Below, in pieces: positions 49,800-62,249 of a DNA stretch of 64,000 nt (position 1 is its first letter; each line of letters starts with the position of its first letter). Origin of the DNA: Takakia lepidozioides. Taxonomy: Eukaryota > Streptophyta > Takakiopsida > Takakiales > Takakiaceae. The stretch lies in assembly GCA_030704615.1 (NCBI GenBank), contig CM060732.1, positions 19,158,001 through 19,222,000 of the forward strand, given 5' to 3'. Under the pieces are notes generated by a model that saw only the letters and a program-made list of their open reading frames with translations, made no database searches and had not been told where the DNA came from. The position numbers and the translations under genes were made by a program.

Positions 49800-51290
49800 G
49801 CTCCCTCTAACTCCAGGTAGCCACAAGATGTGATAGTGGCCATAGCTTCACTAAGTCCTCCACCACTGTAGAACCGCACAACACTGGTGCGTACTTACCT
49901 GCTGCAGGTACAAGCCAATTTTGAGGGAAATCAGATGAAAATCCGGAAAATGCCACCGTTGAGACTGGGCCTTTTTTGGGCCCCACACACCAAAATTGTA
50001 AATTGGAATGAGCAATTTGCAGAAATGGGTGACGGGATGATTTCCAAATGAGCTGAAACTGCTCCCCATTCATCTTGATGGGATCTCACATCCATTGCAG
50101 AAAACAAAATGCAATTTGGACAAAAAATGGGCTCCTGACACTTGGTCAAAGCAGAGTGGGTCAAAATTGCATAGTTGAGTGCTCTTTGGAAAAATGGAAT
50201 CCAAACGGCCACCTGCAAGCACGCTCCAACTCGCGCAGAAAGCGGGGGACCCAGATCTCGCAGCAACTCCAGAACCCTAACCCTGATCAGGGAAAATCGT
50301 CCAACGGTTCAGATTAGCCCAGGTGGCTGGGCATAACATATCCAAAATTCAGGAATTTTGGCTAAGATCCTGATAAGTTATTGCAAATTTCCTGATTTGA
50401 AAGGCCCAAATCGGGCAACTGGGCGTTTAAGGGTTAAAAACAAACTCTTATCCCACCAATCCCACCATGCGTAAAATGTGGTGACACTCACCTCCAAGGG
50501 CTATTGCCTACTATAATTTAGAAGGTGGACACCATGACCAGGAAAAGATGGTTGATGGTTGTGTTGCCCCAACCTCCTTCAATGCTAAAAATGTTGTTGC
50601 AGTAAGGCGATTCGATCCTCGGGGAGGATCGTTCCTTGGCCTTGAAGTAGGCCAAGAAGAGTGCACTGGGAGGAGCTGGAGAGGCTCCACCCTTGGCCGG
50701 GACTTGGAGGAAGTCGGCCGAACTAGCTAGTGGAGAGTAGAGTCAAGTGTGGGGTTTGGTTCTTTGCCATGGGACGCCATGGTACGGAAACAAACTCCTT
50801 GATGTGGGACGCCACAACTTGGATGTTCGTCTCTACAAAATGAACTATTACAGCCAGTATACAAGGTAATAGCCTTTTGGGATGAAGTGACACCATAAGT
50901 TATGATTGTTTTTGACATCTTTTGAAGGAATTTTATTAGGCGGGATCTCTATTTGCCATATCAACGCTCGAAAATTGTGACACAACGGTGGTTGTTGGAC
51001 GAATCAGCCACCTAATAAGCGTTATAGAGTTTTCGGAAACTTTGAGTTTTGAAGAAGGTTTGGGCCGTTTTGGTTATAGTTGTTAGAAACTGTCCGGATT
51101 TGCAACCCTCCACCAAGTACCCACACATTAAATGACTGGCTGACCCAGTTATTCCCATTTGATAAATGGGTTGACATAGCATCCAACATACACCAAATGA
51201 ATTTATTTCATCGAAGTTATAAATTAGTCTTTCGAGTGAGTTGAATCGAAATCATCTCACTCATTGTCATATCACTGTTTAAGGTGCCTA
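49800..51290. other. Unassigned DNA
   Basis: Short chance frames on both strands, none with recognisable protein character. No repeat family shared with the rest of the window was noticed. Confidence 0.4.
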
Positions 51291-51295
51291 ACATC

Positions 51296-51362
51296 CAATA
51301 GATGGCCCAATGGTTAGGGCACAAGTTGCCTTACAAGCGGCCGCGGGTTCAAAGCCATGTAG
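51296..51362 (+). repeat. tRNA-related SINE-like unit
   Basis: A box TGGCCCAATGG (51,303-51,313) and B box GGGTTCAAAGCC (51,345-51,356), separated by about 31 bases. The tRNA fold is incomplete. The following 130 bases may be the SINE body, but no tail was recognised. Confidence 0.55.
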
Positions 51363-54300
51363 GATTTCCTTGCTTTCCTCTTGTTGTGCTTATCAGCTTT
51401 TTTGTCCTGATTGTGAAGCTGAAAGATTGAAGATCTAGGAGAAGATGAGAACAACCTAAGATTTGGAACCAGGTTTGGACATGACCTAAAGTTGCCCACA
51501 CAAGCATGGTGAGAGTTTGCACGCCATTCGCCTATTCTTAGCTAGAGGCTGATGACATATCTTACACATGACATGCATTTTCATTCCTGTGAGGACCCCA
51601 TCATGCCTGATCCACAAGCCTGACTCTGTACTCACGAGTGTAGCACCACAACTGATAAGGATAAAATTCCCACATCTACCGTGATTCAGATGATTTGTCC
51701 CGAAGCCCCAATCTGGAGATCAGAATACAGTATGCATCCCAATCTTTTCGACGCAGATATCGCAGCAACTTTTTTCTTAGTTCAATCATTGCTCCAAGGC
51801 CCCGTCGTGAATGTAGGTCCTGGGTAACATACAGATACATAGGATGGGATGGGATGGTACCGATCCCATGCAAGAAAATGCATTATGGAGAGAGGAAGAG
51901 AGTATGTACTCACTAGACCTGCTTGCTGGAGCCCTTGGACGGAACAGAAAATGGAGAGTGATTACGCTTGGAGCTACACGATCACAACACAATATATTTG
52001 ACAGTTTTTGACCGATAGCCAGTGGGATCAGGCACATACTAGGTGCTCTAGGATTCAAGCAATCATGCAATCAGTCAACAAAGCTCAAGTGGCTCTTGGC
52101 TATGTTTCGAACCAGGCACTGTGTAACTTGGCCAACCACAAAAAGGGGTGTTCCCTTCCAAGTCTCTGGGGCAGTGGCACTGAGGAGTACCACCTCCTGA
52201 CAGGAAGAGGTATCCTCAGTGAGCATGGCGGCACCCATCAGGTAAAGACTAGGAACGGAGCACTCTTAAGAGCAACATACCAGAGAGTAACATACCTTTT
52301 TGTGAGATTTCATGTGTTCAGCCATGTATTTGATCCTTGCTGTCAGCAGCGCAACTGCATGCAGTAAATTAAACCACCTGTCAAGACTCTATTGGTGGCC
52401 AACAGGTCTCTTAACCCCCTCTTTCCTCTCTGACAAAAGAAGACTACAGCAAAGAAAGCTCCGTGCGCAAATCTTTCTCCCTCTGATGTCCTTCTCTAAG
52501 AGTCATGGCCCTCTTAATAAAGAATCCAACATGACTCTTTGGCCCCTTTCCATACCTCTCTCTCCTCGTCCCGGGTTTAACTAACCGAAAAATTGCTTCT
52601 TTTATGATGTCTTTGGCACTATGACAACCTTGTCACAACCTTGTCAGGCTTCATGATATTAGACGCAGAAATATAAGGATGGACATACTTTGAACTTGAC
52701 AAGAACCACAATCACCCTCGTGGATGCGAAAGTCTTCTCTCACTTTCTGCAGGTCCAACTTGTGGCGCTCCATTGCAGTCAAATTTTCTTGACTGTAATA
52801 CTGCCAAAAGGAATACAACACAAAGTTCTTCCAAGATTTGAAAGCATCCCAAGATATTTACAAAGCTTTGCCTAGCTAGACAGCCCACTGAAATGCAAAC
52901 TCTTGTACAAGTAGGTATTATACAACACAAGAGGGACTTTTGTGCAACCCTTGAGATCAAATGCATCTAATCTGAAGTTCTTTGTTAACTGTACCTTCTC
53001 AAGGAGGTCTTCCTTAGGGGGTAAGAACATGAAGCCTGGCCCCTGGTTGCTGTCTCCCAGTCTGCTCAGCTGCGCTAGTTTTTGCACTGCACTTCAGCAC
53101 ACATCATCATTAAGCTCTTTCTTTCCCAACTACAAATCTGCCTTTGGCGCTTAATCACTTAGATTCTCACTGAAGGATGATATTTTAAACTTGACACTAG
53201 ATCTCTCCTCTGTCTCATAATACCCTGCCAACATATAATGAAGCAACTGTATTCTGGATACAATAGGTCTGTCCCATGCCTGTTGCCTCCAAAGTTCTGT
53301 TTGCTCCATAATCTTCTAGTGCCTTGTGCGTAACTCAAAGCTTTGAACACAAAACTTGGCCAGATTAATCCACCTGGGATAGGACTTTATCACTATGTCG
53401 TGCAAATCAGGATCCTACCAATGCCACTCACACATCATATGCACATGTTTACTTGATAAATTCTACCTAACCACATACAACAGAGAGGTTACATACGTGG
53501 TGATTGAAGTCGTGAAGCAGAGTCGGCCCCGGGCGTTCGTAAGCCGGCATCTCTGCCTTTCAGGCCTCGCATGGTCAACTGCGCGAGGTAGCTGCTGCCA
53601 GTGCCCTGCTGTGAGGCCCCCTGCCCGCTAGTTGCTGATGACTGCTAACACATCCCATATTAACAAAGTTCAGAACAGTGGTCAGTGGAAATGAAACTCG
53701 AACAAAACCAGGAAACAATGCTTGGGACCTGAACCACAGAAGAAAAGCGTGGCGGGGGTGGGTACCGTGATCAATCCACCACTTTGACCAACTCACTAAC
53801 CAGAGGTAACCATATAGAGGTAACATTAGCAACTGATGTTATCTTAAAACCAAACATCCGTGCATTTCCACAGCAAAACCTCCCTGGCAGATGCTGCAAA
53901 GGAGTTCGGCTATCCACTGCTCCCAAATTCCATGCCAAGATAATGTCCGACCCGTGTCAATGTTGGCTGCAACGTACCCTTCTACTCACTCTCTCGGAGC
54001 TGACCGTGGAGTTCCCACCAACAATGGTACCAAAGTCGGCCCAACATTGACATAGACCTTGTGAACAGTAGTAGATCACAAGAAAACACGAGGTAAGGGC
54101 TGGGCTTGAAATGATGATGACAAGCACATTGCAGATTTCGCCCTCTAGCTGAGTACTAGATAAAGCAGTAGCAGTCGAAGTATGGACTTTGTTGTCCCTA
54201 CCTCTTGCCCCCTCCGCCCTCGCATTTCTGATAGAATTTTGCTGGCAAAGTCTTCACCCCCACCCTGATTCGACGGAGGATCGGGACTGCATGAAGCCGC

Positions 54301-56500
54301 TTGTGTGCCAATCGAACTCCTACTACCACCACCATGGAGACTTCCCACCATATCCCTCGCCCAGCTATTGTTTTCCAAGATGGTAGACATTACTCGTCTA
54401 CATTTCAGCCTGGACGCCATTGCTCCCACAAGCTCTTCGTACCAAAAACCACAAAATGCTTTTCTCTCACTGTAGAATACAATTGGCTGGAGAGGCTTCT
54501 TAGAGTAGAATACAATTTGAACAGGGAGACAGAGACATAGGTGTTACGAGAGTGAGAGAATGAGAGAGACAGATATGGCCCACCACAAAACCCTGAACCC
54601 TCCTCTCCTGCAAATATGAGACGTATACGTATGCGTCCATGTACGAAGTACAAATTAACGTTATAGCTGGTACCAAGGTACTCCCATAAAGCGGACAAAT
54701 TGTAGTTATACGAGTATTTACAGGAGTGCAGATTCCAAATGTACGTCTTTTAGGGTTCGGAGATATGATTCCCTCCCGTGTGGAATGCTTGGTCTTCCTC
54801 TCGTTGGGATTGGAGTGCTTTCTGCGGAAGAATTGCATTGAACACAGCGATGACGACATTGGTCGAGACGTCGGTAGTATCTCCCTCTAAGCAAGTCCGT
54901 CCACAATCTTTAAGGAAGCTTTAATTCAGATTTTCACTGACCTAAGTAAGGAATTCATATTGGTATATGTTCTTAGCAGGGCCGGAAACACAGTGAAAGT
55001 ATTGTTGATGTCAAACCGATCCGGTAATCACGGTAGCAAGAATTGCGGGGCAAGCTTGCATTCTGGAAGGTGAGGACTGCTGCATCTTCCATTGAAAAGG
55101 TCACTGTTTTTAAATGTATTAACTAGTGCTTACATGAGGCCTGGTCAACGATGTTTTTGTTGTCTTCTCCATTTTGTGTTTTGCTCCGATTTTATTTTCT
55201 TCGAAGTATCCTCCAGCATACATTTTTGCAAAGGCTACCACTTTGTTTTGAGATACTGAATTGGGGATTACTGGCTCTGCCGGGATATTTGAACGCGCAG
55301 GACCACATAAACCATGTTTCCAGAATTGTGGCCAATGCGAAGGCATCTCAAGGTGGCCTGCCGCGAGGGCTGCAGACAGCAGTCCATTAGCTTTTGCTCT
55401 CTGTAGTTGTAGCTTCCTGCTAAGTAGGTCTCACTGTGCTCACTGAGTTGAACTTAAGATTCCTCATGATTGAGGATATGGGTAGCTTGCGGTTTATCCA
55501 GGTGCTATCACGGCTTTGGGATTATTGTTTCTTCGTTACAGAATATGCATCGCGTGAGAGGGTGATTGCATCTTTGTGTTTCAGCCATTGTTGGTGTTCT
55601 CTTGAACTCGAAAGTTTCCGAACTGTAATTTGTATACCGTATCATGTTCTGAGTAAGAAAGTCACAGGGCATGGGAGAGCTTGGGAGATTTGGCATTTGC
55701 TGGAGGGCCTTTCCTTCCTGGACCTTCATTGGGCACAGTAATAAGGGGTGAGTAGCCCCTGGCTTTTGCTGTTCAATAATAGGTGGCTCATTCATGCATG
55801 ACATCTCAACCCTGTAAGATTGTTGGATGGAAAATCTAATGTGGCCAAACGGAAAAGCGAGAAGAAAGAGTTGTGTTTGCTACATGATCTTCGAAACTTT
55901 GGAAAGGTGCCGAAGGGTCCTCACCCTTGGAACCCACCTATGCAGATGGATACTTTCCTAAATAATAGAAGCACCCCTTCACCCTGATGGGTCACAATCT
56001 CCCTCACTCCTAAAACTTTTCTCTTGACCTCATCTTTCTGGAACACTCCCTTGATTATGGCCCCCTCCATCTATCTCCCCTTACCAATATCCCAATCTCA
56101 AGAGTACTACTCATTTCCATCTCTTCTGTGATCATTCCCTGAGCACAGCAAGGTGGCTGTGCTCAGGGAGTTAGCCATAAGATAGTTGTTTGAGTTTTCC
56201 GATGGAGTCTTATGGTTCTTTCTCTTTTCCTGACGAAGATGAAGATGAAGCCTGATCTTGTTAAGGTTTCTGATGAGCAATTTTGCACAATGTTGGGAGT
56301 ACAAGACAAGATGTGATCCTCTTTATCATAACATTCCCATATGTGAGGTCTTCTTGTCTCAATTCACTTGGCAAGCTTCATGCGATGCTATGTTGTCCTG
56401 AAATTTCAATTGAGATACTTTGTTGAAAACACTGCCTGACAGCTTTCCGTGGTTTTTGACAAGATCAATGAGCAGCGCGGCCATCTTCACAAACGATTTA
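51363..56500. other. Long unrecognised, largely non-repetitive stretch
   Basis: Five kilobases without a recognisable gene, array or transposon domain. Base composition is even, and short frames occur on both strands but lack conserved character. Because this is the only long stretch without visible transposon debris and it precedes an intact coiled-coil ORF on the plus strand, it could hold promoter and introns of that gene. No exon could be supported. A short direct repeat, catgggatgggatgggatg-like, lies near 51,842. Confidence 0.35.
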
Positions 56501-56539
56501 TAGAAAACACAGTTTGTAACAAGAAGATGGACTTGTGAT

Positions 56540-57745
56540 ATGGCACGCCCACAATCAATTGACCACGAGAACCTTCAATTGATGGACCGCTTGCATACAA
56601 TGTCATCTGAGATCGCTAATCTCAAGACAAGTCTCAATTCAAGGGAAAACCTGCAAGAGGACCTGCATAGAGCTCTAGAAGATTGCGCATTGCTTGAGAT
56701 CTCAATGCGTGGCGACATGCAAACCCAGAAGATTCATAGAGAAGAGCTTGAATATGACATTGATGAATTGCAGAGGAGATTAGAGCTTAAGAATGTCAAG
56801 GACGCTGTAGCAGATAAATTGAGTACACAGGACGTAGACGGTTGGGAGCAGGCCGTGACTGAAATGCGTATGGAGCTTGCCGAGAAAACCAGTCAAATTG
56901 ATTCCTATGAGTCTGCTCTGAAATCGACTGTGGGTAGGCTCGAGGATGTAACAGATGAGTCCCACAACAGACTGAACAATGCGTTTGAGATTGCGAGGTC
57001 TTTACGGGCTCTTTTGGACGAGAACAGCAGTAAATACTCGTCTCTTGAAATGAGTTTTAAATTACGAGAGTTAGAGCTGACTAAGGCACAAGATGCGCTT
57101 ACAAAGGCCAACTGCTTATTGTCTCAAACTTTGGGTGAGCGAGAGCAGCGGATCACACAACTAGAAGGCATGCTCGACAGCAAAGACAACAGAATGATGA
57201 CTCAACAACAGCTGCATGACATGGAGTTAGCCATGGATCTCAAGAATAGTCGTATCCAAAAACTTGAGAGTGAGATGAAGCTCATGCGAATGGAGCATTT
57301 AAATTCTAGCAAGTCCAAGGTATCCATACGAAACTTGAGTCCTCCCCGGATAGTAGTCTTGGAGAGACTACAACCGTCATCCCAGGGAGGATTACTTAAT
57401 TGCTCGGAGCCAGCTCCACTTAGCAATTCGAAACGGGATGCTTATACCGCCCAACCGAAAGACTGTTTACGAAAAACAGTTATATCTGATCCAGAGGGTG
57501 GTTCAGACTATTCCGACGTAGCAAATGCTAGACACCGAACAATCATGGCGCATATCGGTGCCCTCAAGTACTTAAAATCAGAGATCCAATCAACTGTAGA
57601 AAAAATAGCTTCAAGTAGCAACATCGACTCACTACCAGATTCTAGTAATGATAATGCGCACTTCGAGACCTACCCTAGGGACGGTGATGTACCTCAAGTG
57701 TCGACAACAAGAGGAATTGTTCACATACGAAAACTTAGTAGATGA
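56540..57745 (+). CDS. Coiled-coil protein, 401 aa, unknown
   Basis: An uninterrupted frame from ATG 56,540 to TGA 57,745. Residues about 5-265 are predicted by eye to be almost entirely helical coiled coil, with heptad leucines and a high Glu/Lys/Gln content (for example YDIDELQRRLELKNVKDAV, EKTSQIDSYESALKSTVGRL, REQRITQLEGMLDSKDNRM). Residues 266-400 are hydrophilic and Ser/Pro-rich with one short helical stretch (MAHIGALKYLKSEIQSTVEK) and a basic end. No signal peptide or membrane segment is seen. The frame extends about 12 codons upstream of the ATG to a possible acceptor (aaaacacag), so it may be an internal or terminal exon of a longer gene. The composition resembles cytoskeletal or nuclear-envelope scaffolds, but no family is recognised. 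Confidence 0.7.
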   Translation: MARPQSIDHENLQLMDRLHTMSSEIANLKTSLNSRENLQEDLHRALEDCALLEISMRGDMQTQKIHREELEYDIDELQRRLELKNVKDAVADKLSTQDVDGWEQAVTEMRMELAEKTSQIDSYESALKSTVGRLEDVTDESHNRLNNAFEIARSLRALLDENSSKYSSLEMSFKLRELELTKAQDALTKANCLLSQTLGEREQRITQLEGMLDSKDNRMMTQQQLHDMELAMDLKNSRIQKLESEMKLMRMEHLNSSKSKVSIRNLSPPRIVVLERLQPSSQGGLLNCSEPAPLSNSKRDAYTAQPKDCLRKTVISDPEGGSDYSDVANARHRTIMAHIGALKYLKSEIQSTVEKIASSSNIDSLPDSSNDNAHFETYPRDGDVPQVSTTRGIVHIRKLSR

Positions 57746-57768
57746 GCCAGAAACTGGTGAATTGAGAA

Positions 57769-57978
57769 ATGCTCGACACCTTGATCGGAGGGACTCAAGA
57801 ACAAGATATGGATTCGATAAATAAAAAAAGTTCGTCACATATCAATAACATGTGTCTCAATATTTGGGAGTTATGTTCTCGAGTAAAGGATGATCAGAAG
57901 AAAGTATGTTTTGGAATAATCTATATTACAAGCAAATTGATCGGCAGACTAGAAAGATCCCTCACCTCCCCACCATAG
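57769..57978 (+). CDS. Small ORF downstream of the coiled-coil gene
   Basis: A 69-codon frame in a different phase, with SHINNMCLNIWELCSRVKDD and a helical end SKLIGRLERSL. It could be a further exon of the coiled-coil gene reached by a short intron, or chance. There is no supporting motif. Confidence 0.2.
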   Translation: MLDTLIGGTQEQDMDSINKKSSSHINNMCLNIWELCSRVKDDQKKVCFGIIYITSKLIGRLERSLTSPP

Positions 57979-58792
57979 AAGACACCTACTTAGATGTGCT
58001 TCACCCAGAGCTCACTGAATGGGTTCTGAGCACTATCTTTCTTTGACTTAAATTGAAAGTTCCTTTAAAGGCAGCCGATGAACTCAATAGGCTACATAGC
58101 AGCATAAGACTGTAAAGCATGGATTTCCTAAAGGGTGCTCTATTCTTAGTGCTGTGTTTGACAGGACTGGGCTACTGAATTCTAGGTTATTAAAGAAGCG
58201 ATCAACATGACAGTGGGACTGGCGATTGTAACTTTGTGCCGCCCATGGTGGCACCAAGTTATGTGAATTGAGAATGCAATATGGATTTGGTATATAAAAC
58301 CTCAGTCAATTCATTAGCGGGATCAATTCTCAGTCACGAATGATGATCTTGAGCGGTTTTGGAGGATATTCAGAGTATCGGTTCCTCATTTTCATACATT
58401 TGCAGTCTTTGTCTCTCAATATTTGGTAAGAGACTCTTCCCCGACTCTTCACCTCATGAGGGTCAAGTGAGATGAGGGTTAAGTGAGAGGCATAAATCTC
58501 TATGTGGCCCTCACACTTCGAAAGAGGGGGAAGTGAAGATTTGTAAAAATGATTGTTGGCGAGATATTTGGTGTAGCAGATTCCACAACATCAAAATTTG
58601 TGCCCGGCATTTTACCAAGGTACAGGGGCATAGGGTACAATGATGCGCTCCATGTTTCATAGAGGGTGCACATTCATGGGAAGCACACATTGCAAATTAT
58701 CAGTAAATCCAACAAACAACCAAAATCTTTGCTCAATGTTGAATCACACTCCAAAGTAGCAATTGCAAAATAGATTGAGGAAGGTCTGAAAT

Positions 58793-59400
58793 TTGATAAT
58801 TCTAATCCAAACACAGCTATATTGGGAGGCCAACAATGACTTCTTCAATTGTCCATCCATAATGCGGATTATGTCTCGCAACAAGTGGGAGGCAATTCTG
58901 AGATGTTTTCACCTTGTTGACAATAGGGAAGTGGCAACCCATCACAATGATCCTGCCTTTGATAAAGTTTACTGGCTCTTAGATGTGCAGAACAGTTTGT
59001 ATGCCGATTAGTACATGCGTCCCGAGAAAAACCTGGGTATTAAATGATGGTCAAATATAAGGAGATGTACATGAGCGCGAAGCCGGTGAAGTGGGGCATC
59101 AAAATATGGTGCTTGGCTAGTGCTGGATTAAGGTATGTTAAGAAAAGGGAGGTCTACCTTGGGAAGGATGAGGAGACTGATTTGACCCATGGATCTGGAT
59201 ATTCTGTAGTCACTAGGTTGCTGAATAGATTTGAGGGCAAGGGCCATGTGGTTACTATGGACAACTTCCTCAGCAGCCATGTCATCTTCTATGACCTTGC
59301 AGGAAAAAGAATCCACGCCATTGGCATTCTGAAACAGTGCAGGCTTCCCTTCCAGCCTGGATTTAGGTGAAAATGGTGTGAGGGGAACCTGGAATTTCGC
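58793..59400 (+). pseudogene. piggyBac-type transposase relic
   Basis: The first block (58,793-59,011) has a DFFNCPSIMRIMSRNKWEAI region followed by LRCFHLVDN, as in the N-terminal part of the piggyBac DDE domain (Rw..i...lhf.d). A TAG at 59,009-59,011 and a frameshift near 59,043 lead to the second block, MMVKYKEMYMSAKPVKWGIK with IWCLASAGLRYV, a Tyr-x-Gly-Lys segment and VVTMDNFLSSHVIFYDLAGK. The Asp of TMDNF corresponds to the second catalytic Asp of the family. The terminal third, including the last catalytic residue and the Cys-rich domain, is absent. Dead copy; the active protein would catalyse cut-and-paste transposition at TTAA. Confidence 0.8.
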
Positions 59401-59409
59401 ATGCACATT

Positions 59410-60590
59410 TCTGGAGGGCTGCTATTTGTTGGATGGACAACAAACCAATGACTTTGCTCAGTAATGTTGTTTCCCGTGTGGCTGCTGATTGTTATTGAGG
59501 GAATCTTGTAGAGTTGAGTCGAAATGTTATTGAAGTTGTAGTCAGCTCAGTTATATGTTCTAGAGACTTGCATAATAAATTCCATTTGATTTCTACATTG
59601 TACCTGAGTCTCTTTGGTTTTTCTCTGATAAATTTATCTCACACATTGACATAATTTATTGAAGAAAAGTGCTATGTTAGATACTATTGTCATGGAAGAA
59701 TACGGCCCACTTCTCATTGGGTACCTCTTAAATTTTTGGTGGGTTGCAACATTTTATTTTATCACTGGGAGCAACCGCTCACAAATCAGGCCCATTATAT
59801 TTTAGGTCTATATTGATTTAATGATGGTTCATGTTCCTGTTTGGGTTTCTATGGGGCCTACACATAGCCAAAGCCCACCGAACCTCTAATTCATACTATC
59901 GGTAGAGCGCATACAGATATAGTAGGTAATGAGATAAGGGACCAGATGGCTCAACTTGGATCCATTCAACATGTTGCCAACCCCCTCTAATGACTTAACC
60001 ACATCAACCAAGGCTAGATTCCTAGCCATAAAAAACCACACGAGACCTACATACATACATTGAGAAACCAAAGAGCTAATCCTAACATCCCACACCTACA
60101 CAAACTCCTACATATCCAAGTGGGTCTCCTTCACCCCCCAAGTGGGTCTCCTTCACTCCCCACATCTCCTAGAGAGTATGTCCAACCACTTTTGGACATT
60201 CTCAATAGTTACCAATGCGCATTCCTCCCATGCACATGCCTCGACTACCTTTGTCGCTACCTAGCAAGACTCCGCTGGGATTTCTTATTTGTCAGTAGAC
60301 TCCATATCTTTGCAAAAACACCACCAAGACCACTCCCATCCCTCACCATTCATATTCTAGAATTTACATTCTGCCATGATACGTATCCACACCGATCCAT
60401 TATTAATAAACATGAAAAAAACGACCGGTCCATACTGGCCCTTCATCAACATGGATGGAGCATGGCCCCCCAAGATTGGATGTTACCCTATCTCTTTGAT
60501 GTAGACCTCTTATGGCTGTCTCTTTAATATGATTTATTGGGCCTCTATCCCCTTTTGGTTTGAATTTCGTTTTAAGAAGAAAACAACTAC
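59410..60590. other. Unassigned DNA
   Basis: Possibly decayed continuation of the piggyBac element at the left end. The plus-strand frame 60,060-60,527 (155 codons) has no recognisable domain and includes a short direct duplication (agtgggtctccttcac at about 60,119 and 60,140), so it is not called as a gene. Confidence 0.4.
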
Positions 60591-60597
60591 AACAACA

Positions 60598-60665
60598 GGG
60601 AGCTCAATTGGATAGAGCCTTGAGGTGATTTTGGATTCAGATCCTGCTACTTGGCGGGTGTGGCT
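60598..60665 (+). repeat. Possible tRNA-related unit
   Basis: agctcaattggatagagc (60,601-60,618) looks like a D-arm with A box, and ggattcagatcc (60,633-60,644) like a T-arm with B box. The spacing of 22 bases between boxes is short of the usual 30-35, so this is weaker than the other SINE-like units. Confidence 0.35.
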
Positions 60666-60786
60666 CCGGTTTTCTTTGTTTAGGCCGTTCGTGTTCCAAC
60701 TTTTAAACATGGAGATGGGTTCTTTTTTTTTTTCTTTTTAAATTTATTTAGTCCTACTCTTTTTTATTTTTTACCTCTTATAACAG

Positions 60787-60885
60787 GAAGGTGGACACCT
60801 TCATGACACACCAGACGGTGGTTTGAACCCACAACCACATCCAACGTGGTATGTGCCCATTACCATGGGCTACATGCTGGTTGTC
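60787..60885 (-). repeat. SINE-like unit, copy in inverse orientation
   Basis: The reverse complement reads a box TAGCCCATGG (60,872-60,863), gggcacataccacgttggat, B box GGGTTCAAACCA (60,830-60,819), then gtctggtgtgtcatgaaggt. It is nearly identical to the plus-strand copy at 61,515-61,612. Confidence 0.75.
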
Positions 60886-61215
60886 ATGGGTTCTCATTAC
60901 CATTTAGTTGCTGAAAAAAAGACGTCGGTTCCTAGTCTATTTCTAAGATATATTTAATTGCTTTTAATCATTTAAAAACATTTGATCAATCTGAAAAAAT
61001 CGAAAACCCCTCACAGATTAGATCAGCTAAAAATAGTTTTCATAAATACAACAAATGCACTAAACAAACTGTTAAATTGTTAAAGAATCTAAACTAAATT
61101 GTGTAACTCAAGGCTACAAATATCATTGAGTTATCTATAGAATTTATAATGATTAATGAAATCATGTCGTGTGAAGATTGAATCCAGATCACATGTAAAA
61201 ATGACCCACGTAAAA

Positions 61216-61490
61216 GAGGTTTTCCTCAAACCGATTCAAAACCCCCATTCCCCGGGGTGGCCACAGCAGGAAGGAGTTCCAATTTTGCCCTCATCTATCT
61301 ACACAATTCCGCTTACGGTCCCAGTTCTCCTCGGGCGGGTCCAGTCCATGAGGTTTTCCTCAAACCGATTCAAAACCCCCAGTCCCGGGGGTGGCCACAA
61401 CATGAACCCCCAATTCCAATTTTGCCCTCACCTAACTACAGAGTTCCGCTTACGGTTCCAGTTCTGCACAGGCGGGTCCAGTCCACTGTC
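61216..61490. repeat. Direct duplication of about 135 bp
   Basis: gaggttttcctcaaaccgat at 61,218 and 61,351, each followed by tcaaaaccccca, (c)gg(g)gtggccacaac/gcag, ccaattttgccctca(t/c)c, ttccgcttacggt and gggcgggtccagtcca. Placed between the two SINE-like copies. Confidence 0.85.
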
Positions 61491-61514
61491 CATGTGTAGT
61501 TCTTCACCAGCCGA

Positions 61515-61612
61515 CAACCAACATGTAGCCCAGTGGTAATGGGCACATACCACGTTGGATGTGGTTGTGGGTTCAAACCACGGTCTGGGGTGTCATGAAG
61601 GTGTCCACCTTT
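61515..61612 (+). repeat. SINE-like unit, plus-strand copy
   Basis: A box TAGCCCAGTGG (61,525-61,535) and B box GGTTCAAACCA (61,570-61,580), 34 bases apart, followed by ggtctggggtgtcatgaagg and tgtccacc. This copy and the one at 60.8 kb form an inverted pair about 640 bases apart. Confidence 0.75.
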
Positions 61613-61675
61613 CAGCTGAAGGCAGTAGCCCTTGTGGTGAAGAGACATCATAAGTTACGCTCCCTTGGGGAGGCG

Positions 61676-61697
61676 TCATATATATATATATATATAT
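61676..61697. repeat. (TA)n microsatellite
   Basis: About ten ta dinucleotides in a row. Confidence 0.95.
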
Positions 61698-62249
61698 CCA
61701 CCAGCTTTTTTTTTTTCATTTCTACATAGGCGTGGAGGTGACTACAAAATATTGGGGATAAGTGCAAAGGTGACAACTTTTAGAATGTCCACTTGGATCC
61801 TACTTGGCTACATGTTTGCTGAGCTACGTCTGTACAATATGGCAATAATTTCATAGCATGTATATTGCACGGGCAAACACATCTGGAAATGGGGGCAGAA
61901 ATAGGTGGCTCTAGAGCCCATGTATTGTTGAAAATTGGCTATGATGAAAACGCCAACGTTTGTTAATTGTTGTGCATAGTGCATGTGTCAGCACCATGCC
62001 GCAATCCAATTTATTAACCATGTTTATCACCATCTGTACTCCATGCACGGTTTTCCTAGCCAAGGGTTTTGTCCTCGACCCAATTTGCAGGTGCCAAGTT
62101 TTCCCTTGGTAGGTTTTTCACCAGCAGCGGAGTGTGATATTATCCCAATATTTACTTATTATTTATTTTTCCTTCGGAGCTCAGGATTTTTCGCGAAGGG
62201 TAGCTACAAAAGCTGTCAGGAACCTTCCTAGTAATCTGGAGGTCGTCAC

